A program made the position numbers and the translations under genes. Below, piece by piece: positions 1 through 7,300 of a stretch of 8,003 nucleotides of DNA (its first letter is position 1; each line of letters starts with the position of its first letter). Origin of the DNA: an uncultured Anaerococcus sp. Its GTDB lineage: Bacteria > Bacillota > Clostridia > Tissierellales > Peptoniphilaceae. The notes beneath the pieces are model-generated. The model saw only the letters and a program-made list of their open reading frames with translations, had not been told where the DNA came from and made no database searches. The stretch lies in assembly GCF_947253225.1 (NCBI RefSeq), contig NZ_CAMXYR010000059.1, forward strand, positions 1 to 8,003, written 5' to 3'.

Positions 1-37
1 TGCCTTTATTGCGTATGACATCATGGTTTTCTGAGAA

Positions 38-79
38 TAAAAAAGGAGGACTTCTCCACTTTGGCGTAAAAAGTCCTCC
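38..79 (-). terminator. Rho-independent terminator of the transporter operon
   Basis: A perfect 9-bp inverted repeat (GGAGGACTT at 45-53, AAGTCCTCC at 71-79) encloses a 17-nt loop that can itself fold weakly (CCA 56-58 with TGG 62-64). Read on the minus strand, the stem is followed at once by TTTTTTATT (44-36), which is the layout of an intrinsic terminator. On the plus strand the stem is followed by GAAAATAAC, so it would not terminate rightward transcription. It lies about 150 bases past the stop of the last transporter gene and is the only strong minus-strand terminator seen after it. Confidence 0.85.
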
Positions 80-226
80 GAAAATAACAATCAAATTAAC
101 TCTTATTGTTATTGAATTATTTAATTTTTGTGTTAAAAGTTACTTTCAAAAACTTTTATTATCAAAAAACATCGTCATCTCCCATTAAATACTCATCTAT
201 TTAGTCAAACATCAAAATAGATGTAT
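80..226 (-). other. 3' untranslated region with three AT-rich hairpins
   Basis: This stretch between the last stop codon and the terminator has no supported gene. It holds three inverted repeats: AATAACAAT 83-91 with ATTGTTATT 105-113; TAAAAGTT 134-141 with AACTTTTA 151-158; and CATCTATTT 194-202 with AAATAGATG 215-223. The last begins 3 bases past the stop codon. None is followed by a good U-tract on the minus strand, so they look more like transcript-end structures than terminators. All are AT-rich and could partly be chance in DNA of this composition. Confidence 0.4.
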
Positions 227-1957
227 TTACTTAAAACTCCATTTATTTGCTCGCTCTCTTATTGAAATGAATGATTTATATATCCCATCTTGAGTTATAA
301 GCTCATTATGCGTTCCTTCTTGTGCTATTTCCCCTTTATCTAAAACTATGATGTTATCTGCTTTCCTAACAGTTTCTAACCTGTGTGCAATCATAATAAC
401 TGTTTTATTCTGTACTAAATTATCGATGGCTTGCAAAATATGGCGTTCATTTTCTACATCTAAAGCACTGGTAAATTCATCTAAAATCACAATGGGAGCA
501 TCTTTGAGTATTGCTCTAGCTATCGCTATTCTTTGTTTTTCTCCGCCGGATAAAGTGCTACCCGCTTCGCCAATTTTAGTTTCGTATCCTTTTTGCAAGC
601 TTTTTATAAAGTCATGACAGCGCGCTTTTTTTGCAGCGGATATAATATCCTCATCACTGGCATTTGGCTTTGCCAAACGAATATTATTCATAATTGTATC
701 TTCAAACAAATACACATTTTGAAATACCATACTTATATTTTTCATCAATTCTTCGGTGGAGATATTTGTTATTTTTGCTCCACCAATCAGAATTTCTCCT
801 TCGCTTACATCATAAAATCTCGGTATAAGCTTGCAAAACGTTGTTTTTCCTGAACCTGAAGGTCCGATAATCGCTGTAAGTGTGTTCGGTTTAAGAGCTA
901 CTGATATTCCCTTTAAAGCTTCTCCTTTTCCGTAAGAAAAACTCACGTTTTTAAATTCTATTTCATTGGATTTTATATTTTGAATAGGTGATAATACCTT
1001 TATTTCTTCAGCATTTTCCATACTGCTTATATCCTTTAGTGAACTATCTAAAAGCCCAATCATAGAAAGAATAGAACCTGCTTGACTTACAGACTGGAAT
1101 ATTACAAAGCTCATAATCAATAAATTGATGGCTTTTTGAGGAGAAATTTCTCCACTATTCCACATAAAAAACGCATAGCTAATAATCATAATTTCAAACA
1201 GTTGTATCGTAAGACCGGCACCTATGCTTGAGGGAATAGATTTTTCGGATAAATTTATATTATTAACACAACTACCATCTATATCTTTTTTTACTCTTTC
1301 ATCTTTTTCTCCCATACCAAAAGCCTTAATTACGCTTATTCCCTGTATAAATTCAATAGCACTTTCCGTTAATTTTGTTTGTGCTAATTGTCTTTTGGGA
1401 GCTTCGCTTCTTGAAATTTTCATTTGATAATTAACTACAAACAAATATGTTAATATGCCTGCAAATATTACAACGGAAACTTGCCATTCATAGTAAGCAA
1501 ATCCTAAAACTATTGATATAGCAGATAAAATTCCACCTATCACATGAATTAAAATGATTGGTGCGACTTGTTCTACAGTTGAAATAGATGTAGTCAGTGT
1601 TGAGTTTATATTTCCTACTGAATTTTTGCTAAAGAACCCTAAATAGAGTTTTTTAAATAATGATCCAAAATATAACCTTTTATCTTTCGCCATCTCAAAT
1701 CCAACGGATACAGAACCCAATTGTGTGAAATAACCAAGACCAAATACTCCGATGATACATACAATTCCGAGTATCATTACCTTATAAATATAATTGTCCA
1801 TTAAATTACTATTAAACATGGCGTTTACCGCTAAAATTATTGCTATCATTTTCAGCATAACGAATATGCCTTCTATAAATGATAGAATTAAAATTTTGAC
1901 TAAACTGCCTTGCCTTTTCTTACTAAAGTTCCATACACTTTTTATAGCTTCAAACAT
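227..1957 (-). CDS. ABC half-transporter, exporter-type fold (second of pair)
   Basis: This is a 576-residue half-transporter with an N-terminal membrane domain (about residues 1-320, several long hydrophobic segments, exporter-type ABC permease) fused to a C-terminal ATPase. The ATPase has Walker A GPSGSGKT (365-372), Q-loop Gln413, signature LSGGE (469-473), Walker B with catalytic Glu494 and H-loop His525, so it looks competent to hydrolyse ATP. The residue after the catalytic Glu is Phe (DEFTSALD) where Ala or Pro is usual. The start at 1957 is chosen because GGAGG (1969-1965) sits 7 bases upstream; a TTG 18 bases earlier would bury that site in the gene. It follows the other half-transporter by 14 bp and probably pairs with it as a heterodimer in the cytoplasmic membrane. 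Exporter-fold pairs of this kind include drug exporters and also the siderophore importers YbtPQ and IrtAB. The ECF neighbours make an import role plausible, but the substrate and direction are inferred. Confidence 0.9.
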   Translation of the reverse strand: MFEAIKSVWNFSKKRQGSLVKILILSFIEGIFVMLKMIAIILAVNAMFNSNLMDNYIYKVMILGIVCIIGVFGLGYFTQLGSVSVGFEMAKDKRLYFGSLFKKLYLGFFSKNSVGNINSTLTTSISTVEQVAPIILIHVIGGILSAISIVLGFAYYEWQVSVVIFAGILTYLFVVNYQMKISRSEAPKRQLAQTKLTESAIEFIQGISVIKAFGMGEKDERVKKDIDGSCVNNINLSEKSIPSSIGAGLTIQLFEIMIISYAFFMWNSGEISPQKAINLLIMSFVIFQSVSQAGSILSMIGLLDSSLKDISSMENAEEIKVLSPIQNIKSNEIEFKNVSFSYGKGEALKGISVALKPNTLTAIIGPSGSGKTTFCKLIPRFYDVSEGEILIGGAKITNISTEELMKNISMVFQNVYLFEDTIMNNIRLAKPNASDEDIISAAKKARCHDFIKSLQKGYETKIGEAGSTLSGGEKQRIAIARAILKDAPIVILDEFTSALDVENERHILQAIDNLVQNKTVIMIAHRLETVRKADNIIVLDKGEIAQEGTHNELITQDGIYKSFISIRERANKWSFK

Positions 1958-1960
1958 ATT

Positions 1961-1969
1961 CTCACCTCC
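1961..1969 (-). promoter_or_regulatory. Ribosome binding site deciding the start at 1957
   Basis: The minus strand reads GGAGGTGAG here, with GGAGG 7 bases before ATG at 1957-1955. The site overlaps the last bases upstream of the gap after the preceding stop codon (TGA, 1974-1972), suggesting translational coupling of the two half-transporters. It argues against the longer open frame beginning with TTG at 1975. Confidence 0.8.
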
Positions 1970-1971
1970 AA

Positions 1972-3693
1972 TCAATTTGCTATTTCATATAAATGCTTAT
2001 ACGCAGAACACGATTTAATAAGTTCTTCATGTTTTCCATCGCAAATGATTTTCCCATTTTCCATATATATGATTTTATCTGCATTTATGACAGTTTTAAT
2101 TTTATGTGTAATAACAATTAGTGTTTTTCCTTTGGTAAATTCCAGTAACGCTCCTTGAATTTTTTCTTCATTTTCAATATCTGTACTTGCAGTTGCTTCA
2201 TCTAATATGATAATTGGAGCATTTTTTAGAATTGCTCTGGCAATAGCTATTCTTTGCTTTTCTCCACCGGATAACCTATCCCCTGCGATGGTGTCATATC
2301 CATCAGGCAAAGTTACAATAAAATCATGGCAACCGGCTCTTTTAGCAGCTTCTATCACCTCATCATTCGTTGCATCTTTTTTACCTATTCTAATATTTTC
2401 CAAAATAGTATCATCAAATAAAAATGTATTTTGATCCACATAGGAGATAAGAGTATTCAGATCATTCATTGAAAGGTCTTTTACCCCTATACCACCTATT
2501 TTTATGTTTCCTTTCTCAAAATCCCAAAATCCGGCTAAAAGTTTCATTAGAGTTGATTTTCCTGAACCTGAAGTACCAATAATTGCAGTCATAGTTTTTT
2601 CTTTAATGGTTAAATTCACATCATCAACATCATTTTTTGTCCCATCATAAGAAAATTGTAAATTTTCAAACGCTATGTCGTATGTCATTTTTTCTTTTAA
2701 ATTAGAATTCTCACTTCTCTTAAGTTCCGGATAATCTAAGATTCCTTTTATTTCCTTAGCAACAGTTCCCATCTGTGCCAATTGGTCAATATAACTGGAC
2801 GCTTTAACAATCGGTTTAAATATACCAAGAGAAATCATCATAAACAAAAATAAACTTTGCTCAGTAATAAACCCATTATTAAAAAGTATCAATCCCACAA
2901 CAATTGTTGGAAATATAGATACAGGAGCTATGCTATAGGAAAGAGACGCATAAATCTGTGAGCTTTTCATCCAGTTTATAGCATACTCCGCATGGCGTAT
3001 GACTGCATTTTTATATTTGGCATATGAACTATCTTCCATATTGAAAGTTTTAATTACCTCAATCCCATTGATATACTCTATAACCGCTTGATTCATATTC
3101 TTTTGTGCCTGTACTTGTCCCTCATATTTTTTCTTATATCCAATCATCATAAGCATTCCGATTGATAGTCCAAATATAACCCAAAGAAATATAATCCCGG
3201 TAAGCTTAATATTAACTGCAAGCATCCAAACAATCATAGCAATAGGTATCAATAAATTTGCAGTCATCTCCGGAAGTAGATGCGCTAATGTTTTTTCTAT
3301 ATCTTCCACCCTGTCTACCAATATAGTTTTTAATGTTCCACTAGGATTCATATCAAAATATCCCATCGGCAATCTAACAAATTTATCACAAATTGCATAT
3401 CTTAAGTCCTTTAGCGTTAAGTATGCTGCTTTATGAGATATAAGTGTTGAAATATTTGAAAGCAGCACCCCTGATATTTTGCAGATTATAGTGAAAATCA
3501 AGACATATATCATGTTGTTTCCATGAAATCCTTTGAAGATATATCCTGCTAAAATTCCAACAAAAGCATAGGATAACAGTTCGCATAGAACAGAAAGCAT
3601 ACTTAGCATAACAGATAAAATATATCTTTTTTTGTATGGCTTTATAAACGAATCCATTTCTTTAAAAAAGTTTGGTTCTTTCTCTTTTTTCAT
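1972..3693 (-). CDS. ABC half-transporter, exporter-type fold (first of pair)
   Basis: A 573-residue half-transporter with a six-helix exporter-type membrane domain (about residues 20-320) followed by an ATPase. The ATPase shows Walker A GTSGSGKS (373-380), Q-loop Gln421, signature LSGGE (474-478), Walker B DEATASTD with catalytic Glu499 and H-loop His530. The D-loop region reads ASTD where SALD is typical. All catalytic residues are present, so neither protein of the pair shows an obviously degenerate ATP site from its own Walker B. The ATG at 3693 is preceded by AGGGTGA, which overlaps the TAG stop of the S-component gene 9 bp upstream. Size, domain order and position directly before a second half-transporter indicate a heterodimer. 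By family this could be drug/peptide export or YbtPQ/IrtAB-like siderophore import; linkage with ECF genes favours uptake, but this is inference. Confidence 0.9.
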   Translation of the reverse strand: MKKEKEPNFFKEMDSFIKPYKKRYILSVMLSMLSVLCELLSYAFVGILAGYIFKGFHGNNMIYVLIFTIICKISGVLLSNISTLISHKAAYLTLKDLRYAICDKFVRLPMGYFDMNPSGTLKTILVDRVEDIEKTLAHLLPEMTANLLIPIAMIVWMLAVNIKLTGIIFLWVIFGLSIGMLMMIGYKKKYEGQVQAQKNMNQAVIEYINGIEVIKTFNMEDSSYAKYKNAVIRHAEYAINWMKSSQIYASLSYSIAPVSIFPTIVVGLILFNNGFITEQSLFLFMMISLGIFKPIVKASSYIDQLAQMGTVAKEIKGILDYPELKRSENSNLKEKMTYDIAFENLQFSYDGTKNDVDDVNLTIKEKTMTAIIGTSGSGKSTLMKLLAGFWDFEKGNIKIGGIGVKDLSMNDLNTLISYVDQNTFLFDDTILENIRIGKKDATNDEVIEAAKRAGCHDFIVTLPDGYDTIAGDRLSGGEKQRIAIARAILKNAPIIILDEATASTDIENEEKIQGALLEFTKGKTLIVITHKIKTVINADKIIYMENGKIICDGKHEELIKSCSAYKHLYEIAN

Positions 3694-3702
3694 GACTTCA
3701 CC

Positions 3703-4284
3703 CTATGCATTAGCTTCTTTTTCTAAAATATGTTTCCTTACGACCTTGCTACCTATATAAGCTCCTGCGATTGCTGAAACTATAACTAAGGCAAGTAAAA
3801 TCAGCGTTCCCCAAGAAGAAATCATTTTGCCTGCCGCTATAATATTTGAAGCTAACTCCTTTTCTTTCATGGCTCCTATAGTTTTATTCAAGGCTATTGT
3901 ATATGGATAAATTACACTTCCAATTGAAGCCAAAGATTGCTGGATAACATAGCTGATTCCAATAACTTTTAAATTACCATAACCTTTTTTATATAATAAA
4001 AACTCTGCTATCAATCCTGAAATTACAAACATCAAAATATATGGTGGATAGAATGCTATCACTCCTTGAATAAGGGAATATATAAAAAACGCTCCTCTTT
4101 TTTTCACTTTCACTCCGATAACATAGAAAACAATGCCCTGTAATAATGAGTAAAGCACCGGTGTTAAAAGTATGGTAATTGGTGTTGCATACATGAATGT
4201 TCCTATCGAAAATATCAAAATGTTACACAATGATAATAAAGTAACTGTAATGATATCTTTCGCTTTCAATTTGTTTTTGTTCAT
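3703..4284 (-). CDS. ECF transporter S component, Trep_Strep/MptD-like family
   Basis: A 193-residue, strongly hydrophobic protein with about five or six membrane segments and a basic tail (GSKVVRKHILEKEANA). That length and basic C-terminal motif are typical of the Trep_Strep family (TIGR02185/PF09605), which is annotated as putative substrate-binding S components of ECF transporters. An S component binds the substrate in the membrane and docks onto an EcfT-ATPase module. Such a module is encoded immediately upstream, so this is very likely a dedicated, group I-type arrangement. The ATG at 4284 has an ideal AGGAGG site (4298-4293) 8 bases upstream, the strongest internal site in the operon, perhaps to raise expression of this subunit. 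The substrate of the family is not established to my knowledge; no specificity motif is recognisable by eye. Confidence 0.8.
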   Translation of the reverse strand: MNKNKLKAKDIITVTLLSLCNILIFSIGTFMYATPITILLTPVLYSLLQGIVFYVIGVKVKKRGAFFIYSLIQGVIAFYPPYILMFVISGLIAEFLLYKKGYGNLKVIGISYVIQQSLASIGSVIYPYTIALNKTIGAMKEKELASNIIAAGKMISSWGTLILLALVIVSAIAGAYIGSKVVRKHILEKEANA

Positions 4285-4302
4285 GATTAAGTCCTCCTAT
4301 TT

Positions 4303-6468
4303 TTATAAAATATTTATCATCAAAATTACTATCATTCCAATCATCAATATGTAATCGCATAAATTGAACTGTAAAGTAACATAAGATGATTTTTTATGAT
4401 TTAAAGCAATTCCTCTTGTTTCTGCTGAAGCTGATAAAGTTTCGCCTATTCTTATCACTCGAAAAATGAGTGATACAATCAGAGCCTCAAGATAATCTAT
4501 TTTTTCTTTTATTATATTTTTATGCTTGCAACTTCCTCTATTTCTAAGCACCTGTCTAAGTAATTTAAAATCATTCCTTAGCACCGGGAAAAACCTGAAA
4601 GAAACTGCAAGAATCAATAATAACTTCTCAGGTACTCTTATTTTTCTAAGTCCCGCAAGCATATTTGTTGTCCCTCTACCTCCGAGAATAATAGGTAATA
4701 GTAGAAATATTAAAATAAATCTAGGAAACAAATTTGCCGTAAATATTGTAATTTCATTCGGATATATGATTTCAAGACCGTAAATAAGCCCTATAATGAC
4801 AGAAGTAATTCCTAAGGTCTTGTATCTTCTATTTGCAAGAGAAAAAACGAGAGCTAATAAATTGCATTCAAAAATCAAACTTTTATTGTCGATTCCTACT
4901 GCAACCATACAAAGAAGCCAAAACAAAATGTTTGTTCTCGGATCTAAAAGATTTTTTTCTCTTTTTGCCGGAGGTTGATGTTCTAAATCTTTTTCAAATA
5001 TACTTTTAATGCTTTCAATATCTCTATTCTCTTTTACTTCACAAATCCTTTGTATCGTTCCATCATCAAGTTCCAAACATTTATCCGCAGCTGATGAAAT
5101 AAATTCTAAGTCATGGCTAATTGTTATCACGATTTTTTTCTTTTTCATATCGTTTATCAATCCCACTACAGTATCTAAACTTCTTTTGTCCATTCCTGAG
5201 GTTGGTTCATCTAAAATAACCACACTTTTATCCGAAAGATACGCCATCATTAAGGTTAATTTTTGCATTTGCCCACCTGAAAGAGAAAATGGATGTCTAT
5301 CACGATATTTCCACATATCAAACTTTTTAAGTAGAGCTTCTATCTCATCATATTTGTTTCTATTTACACCGTACTTCAGTTCAGATAATACAGAATTTGT
5401 AAAAAATTGAAATTCAGCTTCTTGCATAATAAAGAGGCTATCCTGCGATAGCTGCCTATGGGTCAATTCTTTTTCCTTTAGAAAAACTCTTCCCTTTTGT
5501 GGTTTCAATAGCCCACATATACATTTTCCTAAGGTGGTTTTACCTGAACCATTTTTGCCAATCAAGCAAGTCACCTCTCCCAAATAAGCTGTAAACGACA
5601 AATCATTTAAAATATGTTGTTTTTTATATCCAAAGGATATATTTTTCACCTCTAATTTATCATTGACAACATTAGAACACTTCTTCTGAACCTCAATCTG
5701 CTTCAAATCCGTAACTCGTAAAAACAAATTATTTAATTCATCCTTAGAAAATATCTTAAAATCGTCCTTATCATACTTTTCATAAAAGCTTCCATTTTTT
5801 ATCAGCCAATATTCATCAGCCAACTCTTTCAAATAGTAAAGCCTATGTTCACTGATTATTAGAGTTTTTCCATCTTCTTTTAGAAGCAATAAGATATTTT
5901 TCAGTTTTTCTATGGCTAAATAATCTAAGTTTGCAGTTGGCTCGTCAAGTAAAATAATATCCGTATCCATTGCCCAAGCAGACATAATCGCTATTAGTTG
6001 ACGCTCTCCGCTTGAAAGTTTGAATACTTCCCTGTTTTTCAAATACTCCAAGCCAAATTTTGAAAAAGCTTCTTCTGTTCTTCTTTTTATTATTTCCTGG
6101 CTTAACCCTTTATTTTCAAGTCCAAAAGATACTTCCGTATCGCTTTCCATTGTAAAAAATTGACTTCTTGGATCTTGAAAAACGGACGAAATCAATTCTC
6201 CAACTTCTCCAATGTTCTTGTTTTCTATATTGTTGCTATTTACCAAGATATAGCCATTAAATATCCCATCATAGAACTCCGGTATTAAATGGTTTAAGCA
6301 CCTAAGTAATGTTGATTTTCCACATCCACTTTCGCCACAAAGAACTATGCAATCTCCTTTTGATATGCTGCCAATTACATCATCTAACGACTTTTCCTTT
6401 TTGCCTTCATAGGAAAAATCTATTTTAAAATCTAAAATATTTTCGTCCTTCTTGCCTTTATCGTACAT
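4303..6468 (-). CDS. Fused ECF energising module: ATPase-ATPase-EcfT in one chain
   Basis: A 721-residue protein carrying three units normally encoded as separate proteins or as a two-ATPase fusion. ATPase 1 (about 10-230) has Walker A GESGCGKS (45-52), Q-loop Gln98, signature LSSGE (151-155), Walker B DEP with Glu176 and His208. ATPase 2 (about 270-490) has Walker A GKNGSGKT (304-311), Gln349, signature LSGGQ (396-400), DEP with Glu421 and His452. The last part (about 507-721) is an EcfT-like membrane protein with several hydrophobic helices and two Arg-Gly coupling motifs (RNRG 642-645; AETRG ending at 686). Together these should power substrate release from the S component encoded next. 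Both ATP sites look intact. No frameshift or internal stop marks a fusion artefact. The ribosome binding site is weak (AGG 10 bases before ATG 6468) and the regulator's stop is only 4 bp upstream, so translation probably depends on coupling. Confidence 0.9.
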   Translation of the reverse strand: MYDKGKKDENILDFKIDFSYEGKKEKSLDDVIGSISKGDCIVLCGESGCGKSTLLRCLNHLIPEFYDGIFNGYILVNSNNIENKNIGEVGELISSVFQDPRSQFFTMESDTEVSFGLENKGLSQEIIKRRTEEAFSKFGLEYLKNREVFKLSSGERQLIAIMSAWAMDTDIILLDEPTANLDYLAIEKLKNILLLLKEDGKTLIISEHRLYYLKELADEYWLIKNGSFYEKYDKDDFKIFSKDELNNLFLRVTDLKQIEVQKKCSNVVNDKLEVKNISFGYKKQHILNDLSFTAYLGEVTCLIGKNGSGKTTLGKCICGLLKPQKGRVFLKEKELTHRQLSQDSLFIMQEAEFQFFTNSVLSELKYGVNRNKYDEIEALLKKFDMWKYRDRHPFSLSGGQMQKLTLMMAYLSDKSVVILDEPTSGMDKRSLDTVVGLINDMKKKKIVITISHDLEFISSAADKCLELDDGTIQRICEVKENRDIESIKSIFEKDLEHQPPAKREKNLLDPRTNILFWLLCMVAVGIDNKSLIFECNLLALVFSLANRRYKTLGITSVIIGLIYGLEIIYPNEITIFTANLFPRFILIFLLLPIILGGRGTTNMLAGLRKIRVPEKLLLILAVSFRFFPVLRNDFKLLRQVLRNRGSCKHKNIIKEKIDYLEALIVSLIFRVIRIGETLSASAETRGIALNHKKSSYVTLQFNLCDYILMIGMIVILMINIL

Positions 6469-6472
6469 AAAT

Positions 6473-7099
6473 TCAATACCTATTTATAATTTCATCAAAT
6501 ATCTTTTCCCAACCCGCCCCAATAAATTCGCCGAGCATTTTTGTGTACTCGATTGTCTCCTCTTTGCTATATCCTTTTTCAATCACTAATTTAAAAGCAC
6601 TAAATTGTTGATTCATCAAAAGCTCTACCAAATCTAATTTCATCTCACTTATATTCGGGTCTATATTTTCCCTTATAAATTGTTTTGTTATGGAAATTTT
6701 TTTATTCATCATTTCACGAAATATTGCTTCTACAGAACTGCCTTTACTTGAGCAAAGTATTAGTTTGCACTCCTCGTAATATTTAAATAACACATCTACA
6801 TATCCTTTGGTTTCTTTCTGAATGCTACGCAAAAAATGATCAAAGTTTTTATCTACGCAATATTCCCTATACGAGTATTCGTTCTCTTTTCTTTTCACAC
6901 TTATAGCTTCTAAAAATTCTTTTATCAAACTATAAAAAAGTTCATCTTTCCCTTTATACCTTGTATAGATTGCTCCCGTTGTAACTCCCGCTCTTTTAGC
7001 AATATTGCCTATTGAAGCAGCCTGAAATCCATTTTGCAAAAACTCTATTTTAGCAGCTTCAATGATTGGTTTATCAAGTTCATGGTTTCTATTTGCCAT
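6473..7099 (-). CDS. TetR/AcrR-family transcriptional regulator
   Basis: A 208-residue regulator. The N-terminal 60 residues form a classic TetR DNA-binding domain: the helix-turn-helix spans roughly residues 29-48 (SIGNIAKRAGVTTGAIYTRY) followed by the usual KDELF helix. The remaining 150 residues are the ligand-binding and dimer region, which is poorly conserved and does not reveal the ligand. The start at 7099 is chosen for GGAGG (7111-7107) with a 7-base spacer; an ATG two codons earlier lies too close to that site, and the longer frame begins with TTG inside the operator palindrome. It is the first gene of the operon, 4 bp from the ECF fusion gene, so it should repress its own promoter and the transporters together, with relief by an effector that may be the transported molecule. 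That regulatory logic is inferred from layout. Confidence 0.88.
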   Translation of the reverse strand: MANRNHELDKPIIEAAKIEFLQNGFQAASIGNIAKRAGVTTGAIYTRYKGKDELFYSLIKEFLEAISVKRKENEYSYREYCVDKNFDHFLRSIQKETKGYVDVLFKYYEECKLILCSSKGSSVEAIFREMMNKKISITKQFIRENIDPNISEMKLDLVELLMNQQFSAFKLVIEKGYSKEETIEYTKMLGEFIGAGWEKIFDEIINRY

Positions 7100-7106
7100 G
7101 TCCATT

Positions 7107-7111
7107 CCTCC
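7107..7111 (-). promoter_or_regulatory. Ribosome binding site deciding the regulator start
   Basis: GGAGG on the minus strand stands 7 bases from ATG 7099-7097 and only 1 base from the ATG at 7105-7103. The downstream ATG (protein starting MANRN) is therefore the likely start, not the longer TTG-initiated frame reaching 7147. Confidence 0.75.
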
Positions 7112-7137
7112 ATTCTTACAAAACTTTAATTTTAATA

Positions 7138-7183
7138 GTATAATCAATAATCAAATTATCGATAATGATATTATTGATTATAC
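7138..7183. promoter_or_regulatory. 46-bp palindrome, likely TetR-family operator
   Basis: Perfect 14-bp arms (7138-7151 and 7170-7183, GTATAATCAATAAT and its complement) flank a spacer whose centre ATTATCGATAAT (7155-7166) is itself a perfect palindrome on the same axis (between 7160 and 7161). Only three base pairs (7152-7154 against 7167-7169) break the symmetry, so 40 of 46 positions are symmetric. It covers the -10 box and the expected transcription start of the operon promoter, so a bound protein would block RNA polymerase. The adjacent TetR-type gene is the natural candidate. Its length would allow two dimers, as in QacR. Binding itself is inferred. Confidence 0.75.
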
Positions 7184-7205
7184 ATCAGTTAGTGTTATCT
7201 AACAA
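7177..7205 (-). promoter_or_regulatory. Sigma-A type promoter of the five-gene operon
   Basis: On the minus strand a -35 box TTGTTA (7205-7200; 4 of 6 consensus bases) is separated by exactly 17 bp from a perfect -10 box TATAAT (7182-7177). Transcription should start near 7170, giving a leader of about 70 nt before the regulator. The spacer contains a small inverted repeat GTTAG/CTAAC (7188-7192, 7199-7203). No other convincing promoter lies between the genes, where the gaps are 4-18 bp. Confidence 0.75.
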
Positions 7206-7269
7206 TAGTTGTAAGATATTTTTTAAGAAAATTTACTGATTTACATATTTATTTGTATGAAATAAAATA
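7206..7269. other. Intergenic spacer without recognisable features
   Basis: A very AT-rich stretch between the operon promoter and the terminator-like hairpin. No open frame, RNA or convincing repeat was found in it. It could contribute an UP-element-like A/T-rich region upstream of the -35 box, but nothing specific shows this. Confidence 0.4.
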
Positions 7270-7297
7270 GTCGGTGCAGTTTTAAAACTACGCCGAC
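7270..7297 (-). terminator. Long hairpin, probable terminator of the recombinase gene
   Basis: GTCGG 7270-7274 pairs with CCGAC 7293-7297, and the interior continues through a G-C pair to the perfect palindrome AGTTTTAAAACT (7278-7289). There is one mismatch (7277/7290) and one position (7275/7292) that is not complementary in DNA. On the minus strand it is followed by TATTTTATTTC, T-rich enough for an intrinsic terminator. It sits about 110 bases past the present stop of the recombinase remnant and just upstream of the operon promoter, insulating the two units. On the plus strand a T-run follows only after 12 bases. Confidence 0.6.
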
Positions 7298-7300
7298 CAC

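Noticed and set aside
1..34. Possible end of a plus-strand gene (AFIAYDIMVF, stop)
   Set aside because: Only ten codons are visible before the stop and nothing identifies them; it cannot be supported within the window.
348..853. Plus-strand open frames of 86-89 residues (348-617, 593-853)
   Set aside because: They lie opposite the ATPase domain of a well-supported gene, have no ribosome binding site and no recognisable protein features.
1958..1975. Upstream TTG start for the second half-transporter
   Set aside because: It would place the strong GGAGG site inside the coding region and overlap the preceding stop codon; ATG 1957 fits better.
5009..5410. Plus-strand open frame of 133 residues
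   Set aside because: It is antisense to the second ATPase domain of the ECF fusion, whose motifs are intact; the opposite frame is open only by codon bias.
7100..7170. Riboswitch in the operon leader
   Set aside because: The leader is about 70 nt, AT-rich, and shows none of the conserved elements of cobalamin, thiamine or other vitamin riboswitches often linked with ECF genes.
7238..7260. AT-rich imperfect repeat (tttacatatttatttgtatg)
   Set aside because: The match is short and weak for this base composition; no strand shows a convincing hairpin or operator.
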